64,000 nt of DNA from Neonectria sp. B-13 (taxonomy: Eukaryota > Ascomycota > Sordariomycetes > Hypocreales > Nectriaceae): positions 879,559 to 943,558 of the forward strand of contig NOKP01000014.1 in NCBI GenBank assembly GCA_002682825.1, given 5' to 3'. Below the pieces are notes generated by a model. The model was not told the DNA's origin and searched no databases. It was given only the letters and a program-made list of their open reading frames with translations. Position 1 is the stretch's first letter; every line of letters begins with the position of its first letter. Below are positions 1-12,162 of the stretch, piece by piece. Both the position numbers and the translations under genes were made by a program.

Positions 1-2017
1 GGCCGAGCTTGTGCGCGCATCGAGGCCCGTGGAACACTTTGTTCCACAGTCCGGAGCGAACATAGGCCTTATCGTTGCTGTCGTAGCGCCGTGTCTTGCG
101 GGCTTCGCTTGCGTCGGCCTTCTTCTTGGCCATAAAGCCCTTAGCTTTGGCTCGATACTGGTCGTGCTCGTCGTTGGTTCCTGTCATCTTCAGCCACCAC
201 AGCTTGGCCGAGATCTGAGCATTAAGGAGGCTCAGTTGGGCCTGGTCCCGAACGTCTCGGCCATTGGACAGATGTTGCTTGACCTGCTCCGCGACGCCTC
301 CAACTGTCTTCGACACCTCCTCCCTAGCACTTCTGATGCGTTCCCGGGCATCGGCCTTAATGAAGCTCAGGGACCGGTGTGCATTATGGAATCGAGTGCT
401 GAGGTCCTTGATGAGGCTGTCAGACACCGTCAGGACATTGTCAGAGGCCGACTCTAGCGACCGTCTGGCTTCCTCGAAACAGCGCTCTGCCTCTTGAGCA
501 GCAGCGGGAACGAGTTCGGTCAGATCCTGGGCAAGGTTCTTCGTCATTTCCAAGGCCCCCTCCATGATGCCCTTGTCAAAGGTGATACGGAAAACCTGGC
601 GAATCTTTGGCCGACAGATAGCCGTGATGTCGACCTTGACAGTTCCGTGAGACTCTTCGTGAGGAAACTTAATAAGCATCCCATCGTCGACAGGCGAGAC
701 TGTCATAGGAACAGTGGCATCACCACGCGTGGCTGAGAAGGTCAAACACTTCTTTGCCAGCCACGTCTCTTTAACATGCGAGGGCATGCGCACGAGAAAG
801 TGACCATGCTGCTTGAAAACAGCCAGATCGGGCTTTTTGGCCCCAAAGAGCCACTCATCGGGTAGGGTGTCCTCAAGGGGGACCAGCGCGGCAGTCCCAG
901 TTGATGTAGACAGGGCCCGCAGTGTGGAAGAGGCTCGGCTGGTAGTGAGAGCCAGGGTCGTGGTGTGGGGAGTGACGACGGACGTGGCTGCGGGAATGTG
1001 GGGATTGTATGGTGGGGGTGAGTAGAGGACGGGGATCAGCAAGGCCAGGACAAGAGCAAAGATGATACCAGGGAGTGCCGACGTGGCGGACTCCATCAAA
1101 GAGTCCCATGCCAGGATCTCACGATCCCAGAAACCTGCGTACCACTGTGAGAACCACTTGTTGAGGGTGGTTCGTAGGCTTGTATTTCCGTCTTTACCCT
1201 CGTCAGCAGCGGCCATGGGGTCGACCATACCGGCGGGCCGATCCACAATCTTGCTAGCTTCGGGAGTGGGAATAGAAGGAGTCTTGAGACTCTGTTGTGT
1301 ATACTCGAGGGAGGATCGAGAGCGAGCATCGTCCTCCGACTCACACTCGGCGTCAGACTCATTATTGGGAGTAAATGTCCCATGGTGCTGCGCCCCCGGT
1401 GTCTGGTCAAGCTCGGTGCTATCATCCTCCTCGTCTTGATCATCGCTGGCGGGGTTGGTGTGAGGGTCGAAATCGCCGGCGACCGACTCGTCGTCGTAAG
1501 TGTGTTCGGTGTCGGCGAGGCTGTGGACGTCATCGGGGCGATGGAAGTCGAGAGAGCCGACGGACTCGCTGATGGACTCGGTATAGTTGTCATCTTGACT
1601 CTCGGTGTCGGTGCCCGTGATGAGTTCGTAGGTGGACTCGGACAAGCCAGTGTCCTCGGTAGTAGTAACGCGCATGATGTCGGGGTTACTGGACGAGATC
1701 CAGTTCGCAAGGTGACGATTACCCTGGGGCCGGGGAAAGCGGAGGGAAGGCTCGGAAGTCGAGAGCTGTTTCCGAGGTGGTGTCGAAGCAGATGTCGCGG
1801 AGCCGGCGGTTGGTGTCGTCGGGGTAGGGTTAGATGTCGAAGTGGCAGCGGCGGCGGTGGTTGTAGTTGTAGAGTTGTTGGTGGTATTGGTTGTGGTGTT
1901 GAGTGGTTGAGGGGTCACGGTCGGTGCGGAGAGTGACGCAGGTGACGCCCGGGCAGATGGGGTATCACGGTTGGTGGCGGATGACGAGATGCAAGGAGTT
2001 GAGCCCTGCTGTTCCAT
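1..2017 (-). CDS. Predicted single-pass membrane protein with acidic N-terminus and helical C-terminus, 3' end cut off
   Basis: The minus-strand frame is open without interruption from an ATG at 2017 to the left edge, 672 codons, with no stop reached. I do not recognise the family. Residues 1-100 are Ser/Thr/Pro-rich. Residues about 115-240 are strongly acidic and contain STYELI (Tyr130), which fits the Atg8-interacting consensus [WFY]xx[LIV]. A Trp-rich patch (KWFSQWYAGFWDRE) sits just before a hydrophobic segment at about 313-333 (ending ALVLALLIPVLYS), the only clear membrane helix. A possibly beta-rich stretch follows, and then more than 150 residues of charged amphipathic helix. I chose the start because the sequence upstream is AT-rich and unlike coding DNA. 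Topology and function are inference. Confidence 0.8.
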   Translation of the reverse strand, partial: MEQQGSTPCISSSATNRDTPSARASPASLSAPTVTPQPLNTTTNTTNNSTTTTTAAAATSTSNPTPTTPTAGSATSASTPPRKQLSTSEPSLRFPRPQGNRHLANWISSSNPDIMRVTTTEDTGLSESTYELITGTDTESQDDNYTESISESVGSLDFHRPDDVHSLADTEHTYDDESVAGDFDPHTNPASDDQDEEDDSTELDQTPGAQHHGTFTPNNESDAECESEDDARSRSSLEYTQQSLKTPSIPTPEASKIVDRPAGMVDPMAAADEGKDGNTSLRTTLNKWFSQWYAGFWDREILAWDSLMESATSALPGIIFALVLALLIPVLYSPPPYNPHIPAATSVVTPHTTTLALTTSRASSTLRALSTSTGTAALVPLEDTLPDEWLFGAKKPDLAVFKQHGHFLVRMPSHVKETWLAKKCLTFSATRGDATVPMTVSPVDDGMLIKFPHEESHGTVKVDITAICRPKIRQVFRITFDKGIMEGALEMTKNLAQDLTELVPAAAQEAERCFEEARRSLESASDNVLTVSDSLIKDLSTRFHNAHRSLSFIKADARERIRSAREEVSKTVGGVAEQVKQHLSNGRDVRDQAQLSLLNAQISAKLWWLKMTGTNDEHDQYRAKAKGFMAKKKADASEARKTRRYDSNDKAYVRSGLWNKVFHGPRCAHKLG

Positions 2018-5000
2018 AACGAGGGAGCAAAATCAGCGACGTCGTCTTATCACATCATAGGCTTCACTGCAGCTCAGCGACGCATGGAGAGCACAGTTGT
2101 GAACGTTGAAGTGAAGCTTATATGGGAGGGGCGAGTTCGGGAGAAGGAGGGGCAACGGATCGCCGGAGATGGAGGGGGAAGAGGGAGCGAGACGGATGAA
2201 GTGTGGACGGTGGCTGCGGCGGGGTCTTGCAGGCAAAGGGGCATGGATGGGAGGCAAGGCAAGTTGAAACTGTAGCGGAAAAGATGGAAGAGAGGAAGAA
2301 GTTACTTACCAGCATGTGTAGGTAGGAGAAGAAAGGCAAACGGAGATGGGGGATGAGGGAAGCGGAGAAACGCTTCGGGGCTGATGTGACCCGAACGAAG
2401 CCTTGATGGATGGAAGAATGTCCGTCGCAGACCCCGTCGTTTTGGTTCGTAAGGGTAGGTAGGTCTAAAAGGTGAAGGAGATCAGGGTTGAGCTAATACC
2501 TAAGACCCGGCCCAGGCAAGTGCGAGCAACCCGTTTGGCCTTCTGGTTCGCTGCGGCAAAGCAGGTAGTCTCACTTCACCAATCCAACAAGGCGTCTGTC
2601 TTGTTCTACGCGTTCGTTCGCTTTGTCACTTCGACCTTGCTGCCTGGCTGGCTGCTGCTGCTGGGGGGGGGTAGACGCTCGGCCTTGTCTACGGCTGAGG
2701 TTGCCTTGAACAAGAGGCGCCGCACGCGGACAGCACAGTGGGGAAATGAACCGGGCTTTGCGGGTCTGGAGGCGACCTGCGATGACGATGCAGAGGGCGG
2801 GCGATGTTTGGGGTGGTGTTTGAGGTGGAATTGGGCGATGTTCTTTAACACGAGTGACCTGGTAGTCTACGAGGTTGGCGCGCGGACTTGGGACTCGTGC
2901 TGATAAGATGGGCCTGGCGACGTTTGGGGTTGGTTCCTATCAGACCGGGAGGGGTGGGCGCCATGGGCTATCGGGCGGCGAACGGAGGGGCGGCGTGAGG
3001 TTGATGGAGGGTAGCGGGCCGGGATAAAAGAAGGTGAGAGAGTGGACAAGTGATGGTCTTGGTAGTCTAGAACAGTAGAGGAGGTGGTGAACGGGAATGG
3101 GGAGACGTGGTCGTGGACGTGGGATTGTGAATTCACGCTCGCAGGCAACAGGCAGAGATCAGCATGGTTGAAGGCAACCCGAGGCAACGCGCCCCGGCAG
3201 CCAAAAGGGTAACGGTGACTTTGCGCCGTGCATTCACAACCGCCGGGACGAGTACTACTAAAAGAAGTGAATATCTCGGTTTGGCGGCCTTCCAAGTCGA
3301 CTGTCACCCCCATTCAGGACGACGGGTTCTGGCCACACTGCATATTCACGCCTTGCCTGGTCTAACATGAGGACACCAACCTGCCTGTAGTCTATTCCGT
3401 CGTGAGCCGATACCGATATCAATCTATCATCATAATTCACTAACAAAACGACAAGACCAAGGGGATCCACCTCTAGGGTCGAAAGGAGGGGCAAATCCCC
3501 ATTCCCAGCGTTACACATTCATCCATTTCCGCCAGCGCCTCGTGGGCGTGGGCTTGGGCTTGTCAGTCACAGATACACGTCAGATCAGGTACCGACCGAC
3601 CCAAGTAAGCCTCGGGCCACGTCTCACAGAACAGCCATTAACTTCGTGGTTCATTTCGTCTTGTATTTCAACACACGAGCAGTAAATAGAAATGAGGGGG
3701 CCAAACGAGGTGTTCTGTCGATGCCCAATACTTCCAGCCCGAGATACTAAAGAGAGACGTGGTCCTCAGCATCCATTGCACCACCGTCTACTAGCGATTT
3801 GCTATCGTTCGGTGTCGTTATCGCAGCTCGCCGCGCCCCACCATGATGGCGTCGTGACTCCCTTTAGCTCCCTAGCGCAGCGCAACTGCGGGGTACCGAG
3901 ACCTGGAAAGGGCCGCGTGAGCATCTCGACGACGAACCACCTCGTCTGCTTCAACCACATCTCCCCATCTGCCCACGAGCCCGTCAGACCAGCTTTCAGG
4001 CCAGCCTGTCCCTTTAGCCCATTGAGAACAAGAGCAACTATGGAGAATGTGAGAGAGCGAAGGAGGCGGTAAGGAAAGACGAAATATTCGCTATTTACTG
4101 TTCCAATTCATGTTCCTCGTAGGTCATGTCTTGTCATTCCATCCACACCTTTAATCGTTTCCCCTCCTCCCACTGCATATTTACCCCAACAAAGCCAGTT
4201 TCGCTTCCAAAAACTTAGCAGTCTTACCTGTTCGTATTTCTGACGAAACCGCTGGCATCCTCCAAAATATCTCATCATGGAAATGCTCCCTTGGGTCACC
4301 CTCTCCGTCTCTGTATGACGTAAGATGCCACCCCATGACACCTTTGATCCCATCGTCCACCGCCCTGTACTTCCTACACTCAACCCACTACTTCACCATC
4401 TTTCGGTCAATTATTTGAAGGTGAGTATCTGGCACTTGAGCTCATCCCGGGCAAGCGCCGCCTTCCCCTCCATCCGCCTGCCCCCGTCAATCCGTCTAGC
4501 GCCGTGTCACACATGTCCATCTCATGCATGTCTTATCGTCTTTCCATGCCTTACCTCCCTTTTCGAGCCACTCCGTGGGTTCCCACTCGGCCCTCCTATC
4601 CCGAATTCGTCCTTGAGAATACCAGGTGACATGGAGTGCTCCGATTTAGGCTCAAGAGGACGAGGTGTTGCAACAGATACGTTGTTTTGCGTACTAAGGA
4701 TCCCAATCTTCCTCACTTACAAGACTGACACTTAGCGGGGCAGGTCGCATGGATTCCCAGCAGCGTCAACTCTCCCAATCAACAAGTTTACGAATCTTCA
4801 AGTCAACAACTTCATCAGGTAGAGGAGTCTTAAATGAAGTAACTTCTTTTCTTTACCAAACGAGGTAGGTAGATTTGTTGGGTCAGACGTCTCATGAGGA
4901 CTCGTACATTTGATTTCAAACACCCTCCATAATTCCAAAAAGACCTTCCCTCCGTTCCTGTCTAAGGTCCCAGTCATATGGGTATCTGCGTTGCATCTTC

Positions 5001-5355
5001 ATCCCAAAGAAATAAAAAAGCCAGGGGCTCCGTTTTTTCTATATCCTCCAGGTCTCATTCCGGTTCTCGTCATGTTTGACCCAGCCTTGAGTCTAGACTA
5101 CACAAGAAATCGTGGCGGGAGTCATCCTCTCCCATCCTGTGTCGTACTCAAAATAACTCCACCAACTCAACATGATAAAAGGAAATAATAATAGTGCCGG
5201 CGAGGTTCCTTTTCTAGGAAGCCTTCATCCGTATGGGGTATCGTAATAGGGTGTCGGTGTCGAGGTCTGTAGTGTGACCGACATGGACGAGATAAATGTG
5301 ATTTTGACGTGACGACATTACTGTAAGGCATAGTATATGACATAGCCAGGGCATA
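2018..5355. other. Intergenic spacer, 3.3 kb
   Basis: No convincing gene is visible. The left part must carry the promoter and leader of the membrane-protein gene that starts at 2017. The right part carries the 3' flank of the phosducin-like gene. There is a run of nine G at 2663-2671, and AT-richer DNA at about 4790-5340. The open frames here are short, lack splice-consistent extensions and show no recognisable motif. Confidence 0.6.
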
Positions 5356-6292
5356 TCATAGGATAGCGTGCTTGGTAAACAGCTTGGTCATTGACGCGGT
5401 GCCAAAGCTCTCGTCGTCGGGAATCATCTCGATGAGGCCCGTCAGGTTGGCAAACAGGTCGCCCTGGTTGCGGTAGGCCAGAATAGCCGGCACGGCCGCG
5501 TTGTCAAACTCGATTTCCTCGTAGTGAACCCTCACGAAGTGGATGGCGGTGTTGTTCTTGACCAGGGGCATCATGGCCGCCTCGATCGTAGCTGAGACCT
5601 CGCACTGCAATGCTTGTTAGTATCATGAATTGGGACGGTTAGGGTGTGGTACGGCTTACCTCGTGGTCGTAGACGAACACGACAACAGTAGTTTCCCGTC
5701 CCACCTTCTCAATGGCGTCCAGGTATCCCAGAGCATCAACCTCATCCAGACGGCCGTAGATGCGAACGCTGGGGCTGGTCCTCCGGTTGTTCCTCACAGC
5801 CCGGTTGGCATCGCTCTCCAGCTGCCGCCTTCGGGTCTCCCTCCACTCCTGAAGGAAGGCCTCCTCGTCGGGGTCGCTGGCGGCGCTCCTGGAGTCATCA
5901 TCGGTCTCACTGTCGCTCTTGGAGGGAGTGTGGGTGATGGAGTCGAGGCCGAAGATGCTGGCGCGGGCAGTGCGGACGCGGTTGCGCCACTTGTTCTTGC
6001 GGGCAGCCTCGTAGTTGCGTGCGTCGGCAATGACGCCCTTGACGCCAGTGGCGCGGCCGCTGTCGAAGGAGGCGGGGGGCAGGTTGATATCAGAGGCGCC
6101 AGCGCCAGTGAGTCGGTCGAGGGTAGGCATCCGCATGGCGGAGTCGATCTGGTTGTTGCGGAAGGAGTCTTCTTCTGAGAGATCCGGGATGGCGTTGAAG
6201 TCCGGGTCGTCACGATCCTCAGGGTGTAGGGTCTCGCGGTGGGTATTCTTGGAGACAAGGTCGTTGAATTCGTCTTGGGCGGGAGTCGTCAT
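5356..6292 (-). CDS. bdm-1: Phosducin-like protein (BDM-1/PhLP1 type), G-beta-gamma co-chaperone
   Basis: Two exons, 6292-5660 and 5604-5356, encode 293 residues. The 55 nt intron (5605-5659) has donor gtaagc, branch site tactaac and acceptor cag, phase 0. Signatures: the phosducin-family motif GVKGVIADAR at 84-93, the helix EAFLQEWRETRRRQLE at 144-159, and from about 175 the thioredoxin-like fold (VRIYGRLDEVDALGYLDAIE, then AIHFVRVHYEEIEFDNAAVPAILAYR). In this family the protein works with the CCT chaperonin to fold G-beta and assemble G-beta-gamma; loss in Cryphonectria mimics a G-beta deletion. The G-beta gene lies 5.9 kb upstream on the same strand. The start is the first ATG that gives the conserved acidic N-terminus; in-frame sequence above it is pyrimidine-rich leader. 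Confidence 0.92.
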
Positions 6293-9200
6293 GGTGGGCT
6301 GTGGACGGCGGGGGAAGGCTCTTAATATGTATGTGCCGGCAATTGGTAGGAGCAGAAGATCTGTGACGGAGGAAGGGGTTGCGTTGCGTGTCTGAGCTTT
6401 GGTGACGGGTATCGTTCTGGAAGATGTGGAGCAGGGGCAAGAGAACAAGAACAAGGCACAAGGCGAAAGCCGAAAGGACCAGGGCGGTGAGATCGGGCGT
6501 TTGGAGGAGAGGAAAGGAGAATTGTCGTTGGACGGGGCACCCTCGTTCTGGAGCGTTGGGCTGTTTCAGGCTTGGGGGGGGCGTGAGGCGCTACTGACGA
6601 CGGTTTGTACGTAGTGGCTGGACGAACTGTGGTGGTGTGTGGGTGGGTGAGGAGAGGGAGTCGGAGGTGTGAAGGAAAAAAGGGGACCAGCGACACGAGA
6701 TCGGGCCACCTAGTGAACCGAGGGACTGGAGGGCTGGAGGCGCAAGGCAGGACGCCGCAAGAGGAAGAGGCGGCGAGGGTCGAGGGCGCAAGAGTCGGGC
6801 GAAGCAGGGATTGAGCGCACGTTGCAGGGCGCGCGTGGAGGTGGAGGCGAGAGAAGATGCAATGCGACGGACAGCAGCGCGACTGTTTGAGGACTGGAAT
6901 GGATCGTATCAGTACAGACAGTCCCAGCGAGCAAGCCACGTACGCAGCAAATCCAGGTCCAGGGATCGAGCGGAAACAGGTTCTTCAGCAATTCGGCGCT
7001 GCTGCAAACGGTTGCGATTTGCGGGAGAGAGAAAAGCTGAGCTTGTCTTGCGGGCGGCTGTGAGTCGCTGGTTCGTTTTAGGACTCGACTCGACCAGGGT
7101 GCGCCAGGATGTGGCTTGGGGAAATGGCCTGGTTCGCGTCACTCACTGCATGTGTTCCATTTCTTGTTCCTTTTGCTAGTTCATGTGGCCTTCTTCCGTG
7201 CTACGAATTCATACTACGCGCGCTATTCCTAGGATGGGATTATCACTGCTACATCCATCCTTCATAGCTTACCACGGGACGCAATGTCAGGGTGAATGCC
7301 CGAGAATTGAAATGAAGTGGTGTGCGAGGCGGTTGCAGTCGTTACGGGGCCGGCTCTGCGCTGGCGCTGGCCTTCATCGGCGCTGACACTCAGCGCTGCC
7401 ATTAATACTGGCACTAACACGGCATTGCCGACGGAACAGAGCACATGCCGATGGCAGAGACGGCCGTTTGCGTGTCATGTTGCGCTGGGGATCTACACAA
7501 TGCCATTCCTTCTCTGGTCCGCCACCAGATGCTTCCATTGCGTGAAACCGCCATCTACGTATTTCGCCCGCTGCACGCCATGAGAAAGTTCGGCGCCTCA
7601 GGAACGTGCTATGTACGTATGCACGCCTCCGCCCACTGAAGCACACCCCGCCTCCACTGCTCGAGAAAAGCATCCCACCTCCATGAGCTAGAGAAGGCGG
7701 AAGAGAATGGAAAAAACATTGGATCAGGAACCTGGGACGCAGCTTGCGGAGACGGAGCAAGCCGAGCCACTTACAGCGCCGGCGCCCCTGCGTCGGAGAA
7801 GTGTGTGCCCCGGCAGCTTTCGAGGTTCCAGCGCATGTTTCGCTGCGGCAGTCTACTAACCAATGGGCGCTGGATCCAGGTATTCAGGCGCCAATGGTAT
7901 CACACCATCTGCTCCACCATTGGTCTCCGCTGCATTTGCCGATCAGAAGCTTGTCGAGCCCCGTGAGCGTCAAGTCTCCGGAGTCATCGTCATCGCAAGT
8001 TTGGCATCGCTGCCTTGTCCCTGTCCGCGTCCCCATGTCCATGTCCCGCCGTTGATTTACGCTGAATAAATTATACAGTCTAAGAACACAGGCAGCTCTC
8101 GAAGCATGGCCCGGAGCCTTGCAACATGAGCAATGCTATAACCCCAGGGCCCATTCACTTTGGTACTAAAGAAGAGATGACAGCGCAATGCAGAAACGGC
8201 ATCTCTCTAATTATCCACAGACCCCTGACTCGCAAATTTCCTTTATTCAAAGCATCCCGCCAACAAACAAAAAAAGGCACACGCCGTCTAGTCTACCAAG
8301 TTCCAGTTCATCTGGTCAAAGGGCATCAAGTAATCTCACCCAGCCCAGCTATCGCAAGCGGCCCCCACCCGCCAACATAAGCCCTGGCAGCTTCAGCCTT
8401 CATCTTGCAAACCGTTGGCTGACCCAAATAGCACGCCAGGCTCTGCGCATTAGCATTGCCTTAGGCCACGAACGATGTAGCCTGCCCCTTCGCCACCTCA
8501 CTCACCCCAGTCCGTCGAAGCCCGATTGTTTCAAGCCGCTCGTTGTTTCATCAATCCCTAACAACCGTCGATGTTGACCGCATCGCCCATCGCCTGCCCC
8601 GATGATGGCTACAAATGGCTACAATGCGATGGCCCTGCGACCGCCGATCCGGTCTATATGCGTATTATCCGCTGTTCTTGTTCGTTCTACTTGGCATACC
8701 CTCGCCCGCAGAGATTAGAAGCTGCTAGACGTCGCTTACGTCCCGGGGATCGAGGCGTGTCCTCGGAAGCCCTTGTTTCCGTAAACATCCTAAGCCTCAA
8801 GTGTTACAGCAAAAGAGCAAGAAGAGATGCCTACCGTCGCTCGAGCGGAACCTCGAGCCGTCGCTGCGATGGCTCCAACACGAGCGCGGTGGTTTAGAAA
8901 TCAGAAGCAACTGCAGGGAGCATCGCTGATGGCAATCCTTGTTTACGTCTGACGAACCGTGACCGCACTGCCGGAAACAGCGCTGTGCGTTTGCATTTGC
9001 ATTTGCATGCTTGGACACCTGAACCTGGAGAGAGGACGAGAAGGCCCAGAACCTGAGGAGCTCCCTAGGAGATGCATGTCCGTCAGTCCCCATTCCGGGT
9101 GAGAATTAATATGGCACCATGCGTGCATCATGCAGTCGCAGGTGACAGCGGCCGTGTTTGTTTGTTTACGTTATTGACTTCTTCGCTTGCGGTGGTTCCT

Positions 9201-12162
9201 TGCAGCCTTGTATGTCCTGCTCACCCGAAGCCCTGGATTCCGATGCAGCATCATCGTTCGATATTGGGAGAGGAAGCACCTTAGTAAACAGCTAACATCT
9301 GCAGCGTCGATGGACCCGTCAAGTCGTATGTGCGCCTAGCGACGAGTCTGACGACTTTGCGCTTGCAAGGAAGGCTGCGAGCCAAGCCTGTCTCACATCA
9401 AGCGCTTCACTCGCTGTCAACCCCAAAACAGGGCAAAGGCAGATGAACCGAGGCCTAGCTAAGACACCCTACAACACTCCTCCGACATCCCTAGGTGTGA
9501 CCAGCAGGGTAGCGAGGTGGCCTTGATCACCCGTTGTCCAGATCCCGCTTCTTCGCGACGACCCGGCTCTCCTGCCCAATCTCGTCAATCTCATCCTCTC
9601 CCACACAACAAATCTCCGGCGCGAATCCTCATCTGCCGGAGTCTCGTAGTCCGCCCTTTTCCCCAGATTGCACTTGCACGCCACCCTCGAGAAGCAACCA
9701 TGGCGCAAATGGCCCAAACTTCAGCCCTGGGACCGAGATGTGCAACGGCTAAGTTAAGCAGAGCTGCATTGGGAAATGGATAAACCGCCTAGTTAGGCAA
9801 TCAAAGCACAGGCTGTCCGGCTTCGCCGAAGTCTTCCAGAACGATTGGCTCTCAGACGCGTTTCCGGATGCGGTACAGCCGCGTTCGTTCGTTAGGTCGG
9901 ACTCTTCTCTCCAGTCCAGACTACGTACCAACACACGACTACAATGGCGACCCAAAACCGTGATACCCTTGTGTCTGTTGTAGTGCTGTGGCGAGTTTCA
10001 TTCCCAAACTGGATCCGTGCTGTTGGGAGTCTTACTAAACGTCACCCCAAACGTCGCTAGCTAAACATATCGTCTCAAACGGGGGCCCAAACAACCTCGT
10101 GGCAGCCCAGCTCATTGAGGCCATCATCATGCCCAGATTCCTTACCTTGTGGCTCTTCCGCCGCCGTAGGTTTCAGGCTATCCCATCTTGCTAGTTAGCT
10201 ATCTGCTCGACCCGTATCAAGCAATGCCAATACCTTCTTATCATCCATCTTGTAATATTGCGTTGCATTACCCTCCATTAAGTTGGTTGTGTCTCGTGAC
10301 CACGAAACAACAATGGAGTTTGTTATCCCGAGCCATGGTCCATCCCTCTACTTCGCCCTCCTCTATTGTCCCATTCACCAACACGAGCTACGGGGTACGA
10401 GGCGGCGTCATCATTTACGGTTCCTTAGTAGGTTTCGGGCATCTTGATCATCTTCGTCATCATTCACCAACCCGTATTCCAAATCCGGCCAGGACCTGTC
10501 ATCTCCATTGCAGGTTCATCCCTGCAGGCAGTTCCTCTTGTTACTCTTTTTCCTTTGTTCCCTTGTCGGCCTCGAGTCCCCCGAGCATCAATCCTCGGTA
10601 AACAGAGCCAAACATCTCGACGTTGGAGCCGTTTTGGTTCCTTCCAAGCCAATGCCCAACAGTTGTAGGTTTTCCAGACATTCCTCTTCAGTCGTTAACC
10701 TACGCCCTCCAGTCTCTGCTTGGGTTTTGCGTAGTCCAGCAACTATCCGTTTGTGCCGCCGTCGACGTCGAAGATACTATAGACGTTGACTCGAGCGACT
10801 AGAAGCCACAGGTCCGTCTTATGTTTCGTAGCTATAGCGAGGCTTGTCAGACCTCTTGGGGAACTCTGCTGGCTAGGCCCGGGAGACCAGCTCGCACATT
10901 GCTCAATTTAAGTCAGAAGAGAGTCGCTAAGTCTCTGTCCCTAGATTCTCCTTCACCGTGCCGTAACCCATCTTCGTTCAATTCTTCATCGTCTCCGTCC
11001 CCACGACGAACGTCCAACAAGCGAAGGCATTGGAAAAAGGGAACCATCGATTTTCTATCTCCTCTACTTCTTCATCCACTCATCCCCCAGAGCTCTCCCC
11101 CTTCAACAACGAATTATCAGCCAGCCTTCCAGCGAGTTACCCTCCAAGCACAAAGCTGCAGTCCAACCTTACATCCCTTCCATCCTAACTGCTCCTGAAA
11201 GACAACGGGAAAAGAATACAGAAAAAATACATGTTAAAAAGCGAACGATCCAGTATGGGAATTCGCAACATTAAAAGAAAATGCATCATGCAACAGCGCA
11301 ATGCAGAAGCGAAGCTGAGGGGGTATACTCCTCTCTCACTGCCGGGTTGCGCCATCACCCTCATCCATCTCCATTCACCAGAACCCAAATGAACCCTTTG
11401 TTCCACCTTCATCCTTTTATTGCCACCTCATACTTCGATAGCAATTTCCACATGTGCCAGCCAGTTTCCTTATCACGCCTCGTGGGCGGTTGCGATTGTG
11501 ATTGCGGTTCCCAGGTCCCCGAACGGTTGCGAGGTGAATGGAGCGAATGTGGTTTCTTGGATCATCGTAGTGTATTATCTCGAGGTCTGAAATTTTGGCT
11601 CGGTGTAACCGTCAACTCCCATGGAGGCCCTTTGTATCATTGTCCTCCTCACACTCCAGTCCTTCTTCCTTGGAATCGCCTTGATGGATGATAAAAGATC
11701 GAAACCGAGAAGCTGGCGCGAGGGCCGACAGAAAACAAGGGGCCACTGAAGACACAGAAAATCCCATCCAGTAATACAACCGCCCATTACTAACAACTCA
11801 AACCTGTGTCAGGAAAGGGGAAACTATTGTGCAGAGAATTTTGCAATCGAGAGGCAGAGAGAACAAAATAAAAGGAAAAAGAGGTATCGCATCAGCCAGT
11901 GTTTCCCCACGCCACCACGGGGAAACAGCCCACATTCGAGTCTTCGCGTCCGGTCGGGGAATTTCGTCGGTAAGGGGTATGTGTGAGAAGGTACGGTTCG
12001 TCACTTCGTCCTGCGTACGCCAACTGTCGCAAGTAAGATGGGCGTGATTGGTCTTCGAGATTGATGGGCAATATGGTCGTATGAACGCAGATGGTATAGG
12101 CAGCAGAGCGTTCTGGCGTTCGTATATCCAGACAAAACTTCCATCGTATTCGCAGACGGGGT
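6293..12162. other. Long spacer between the phosducin-like and G-beta genes, 5.9 kb
   Basis: No supported gene. About 6300-6950 is purine-rich on the plus strand, so it would be a pyrimidine-rich leader or promoter for the phosducin-like gene read on the minus strand. A short direct repeat (gcatttgcatttgcatg) lies near 8994-9009. The stretch next to 12162 is the 3' flank of G-beta. Open frames of up to 205 codons on both strands show no domain and no coding-like composition. Confidence 0.6.

Noticed and set aside
1096..1710. 204-codon minus-strand frame rich in Ser, Thr and Pro
   Set aside because: It is a shifted frame inside the longer uninterrupted frame that runs from 2017 to the left edge.
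6322..6939. 205-codon minus-strand frame above the phosducin-like gene
   Set aside because: Ser/Pro/Arg-rich translation of pyrimidine-rich leader, not in frame with the real start at 6292.
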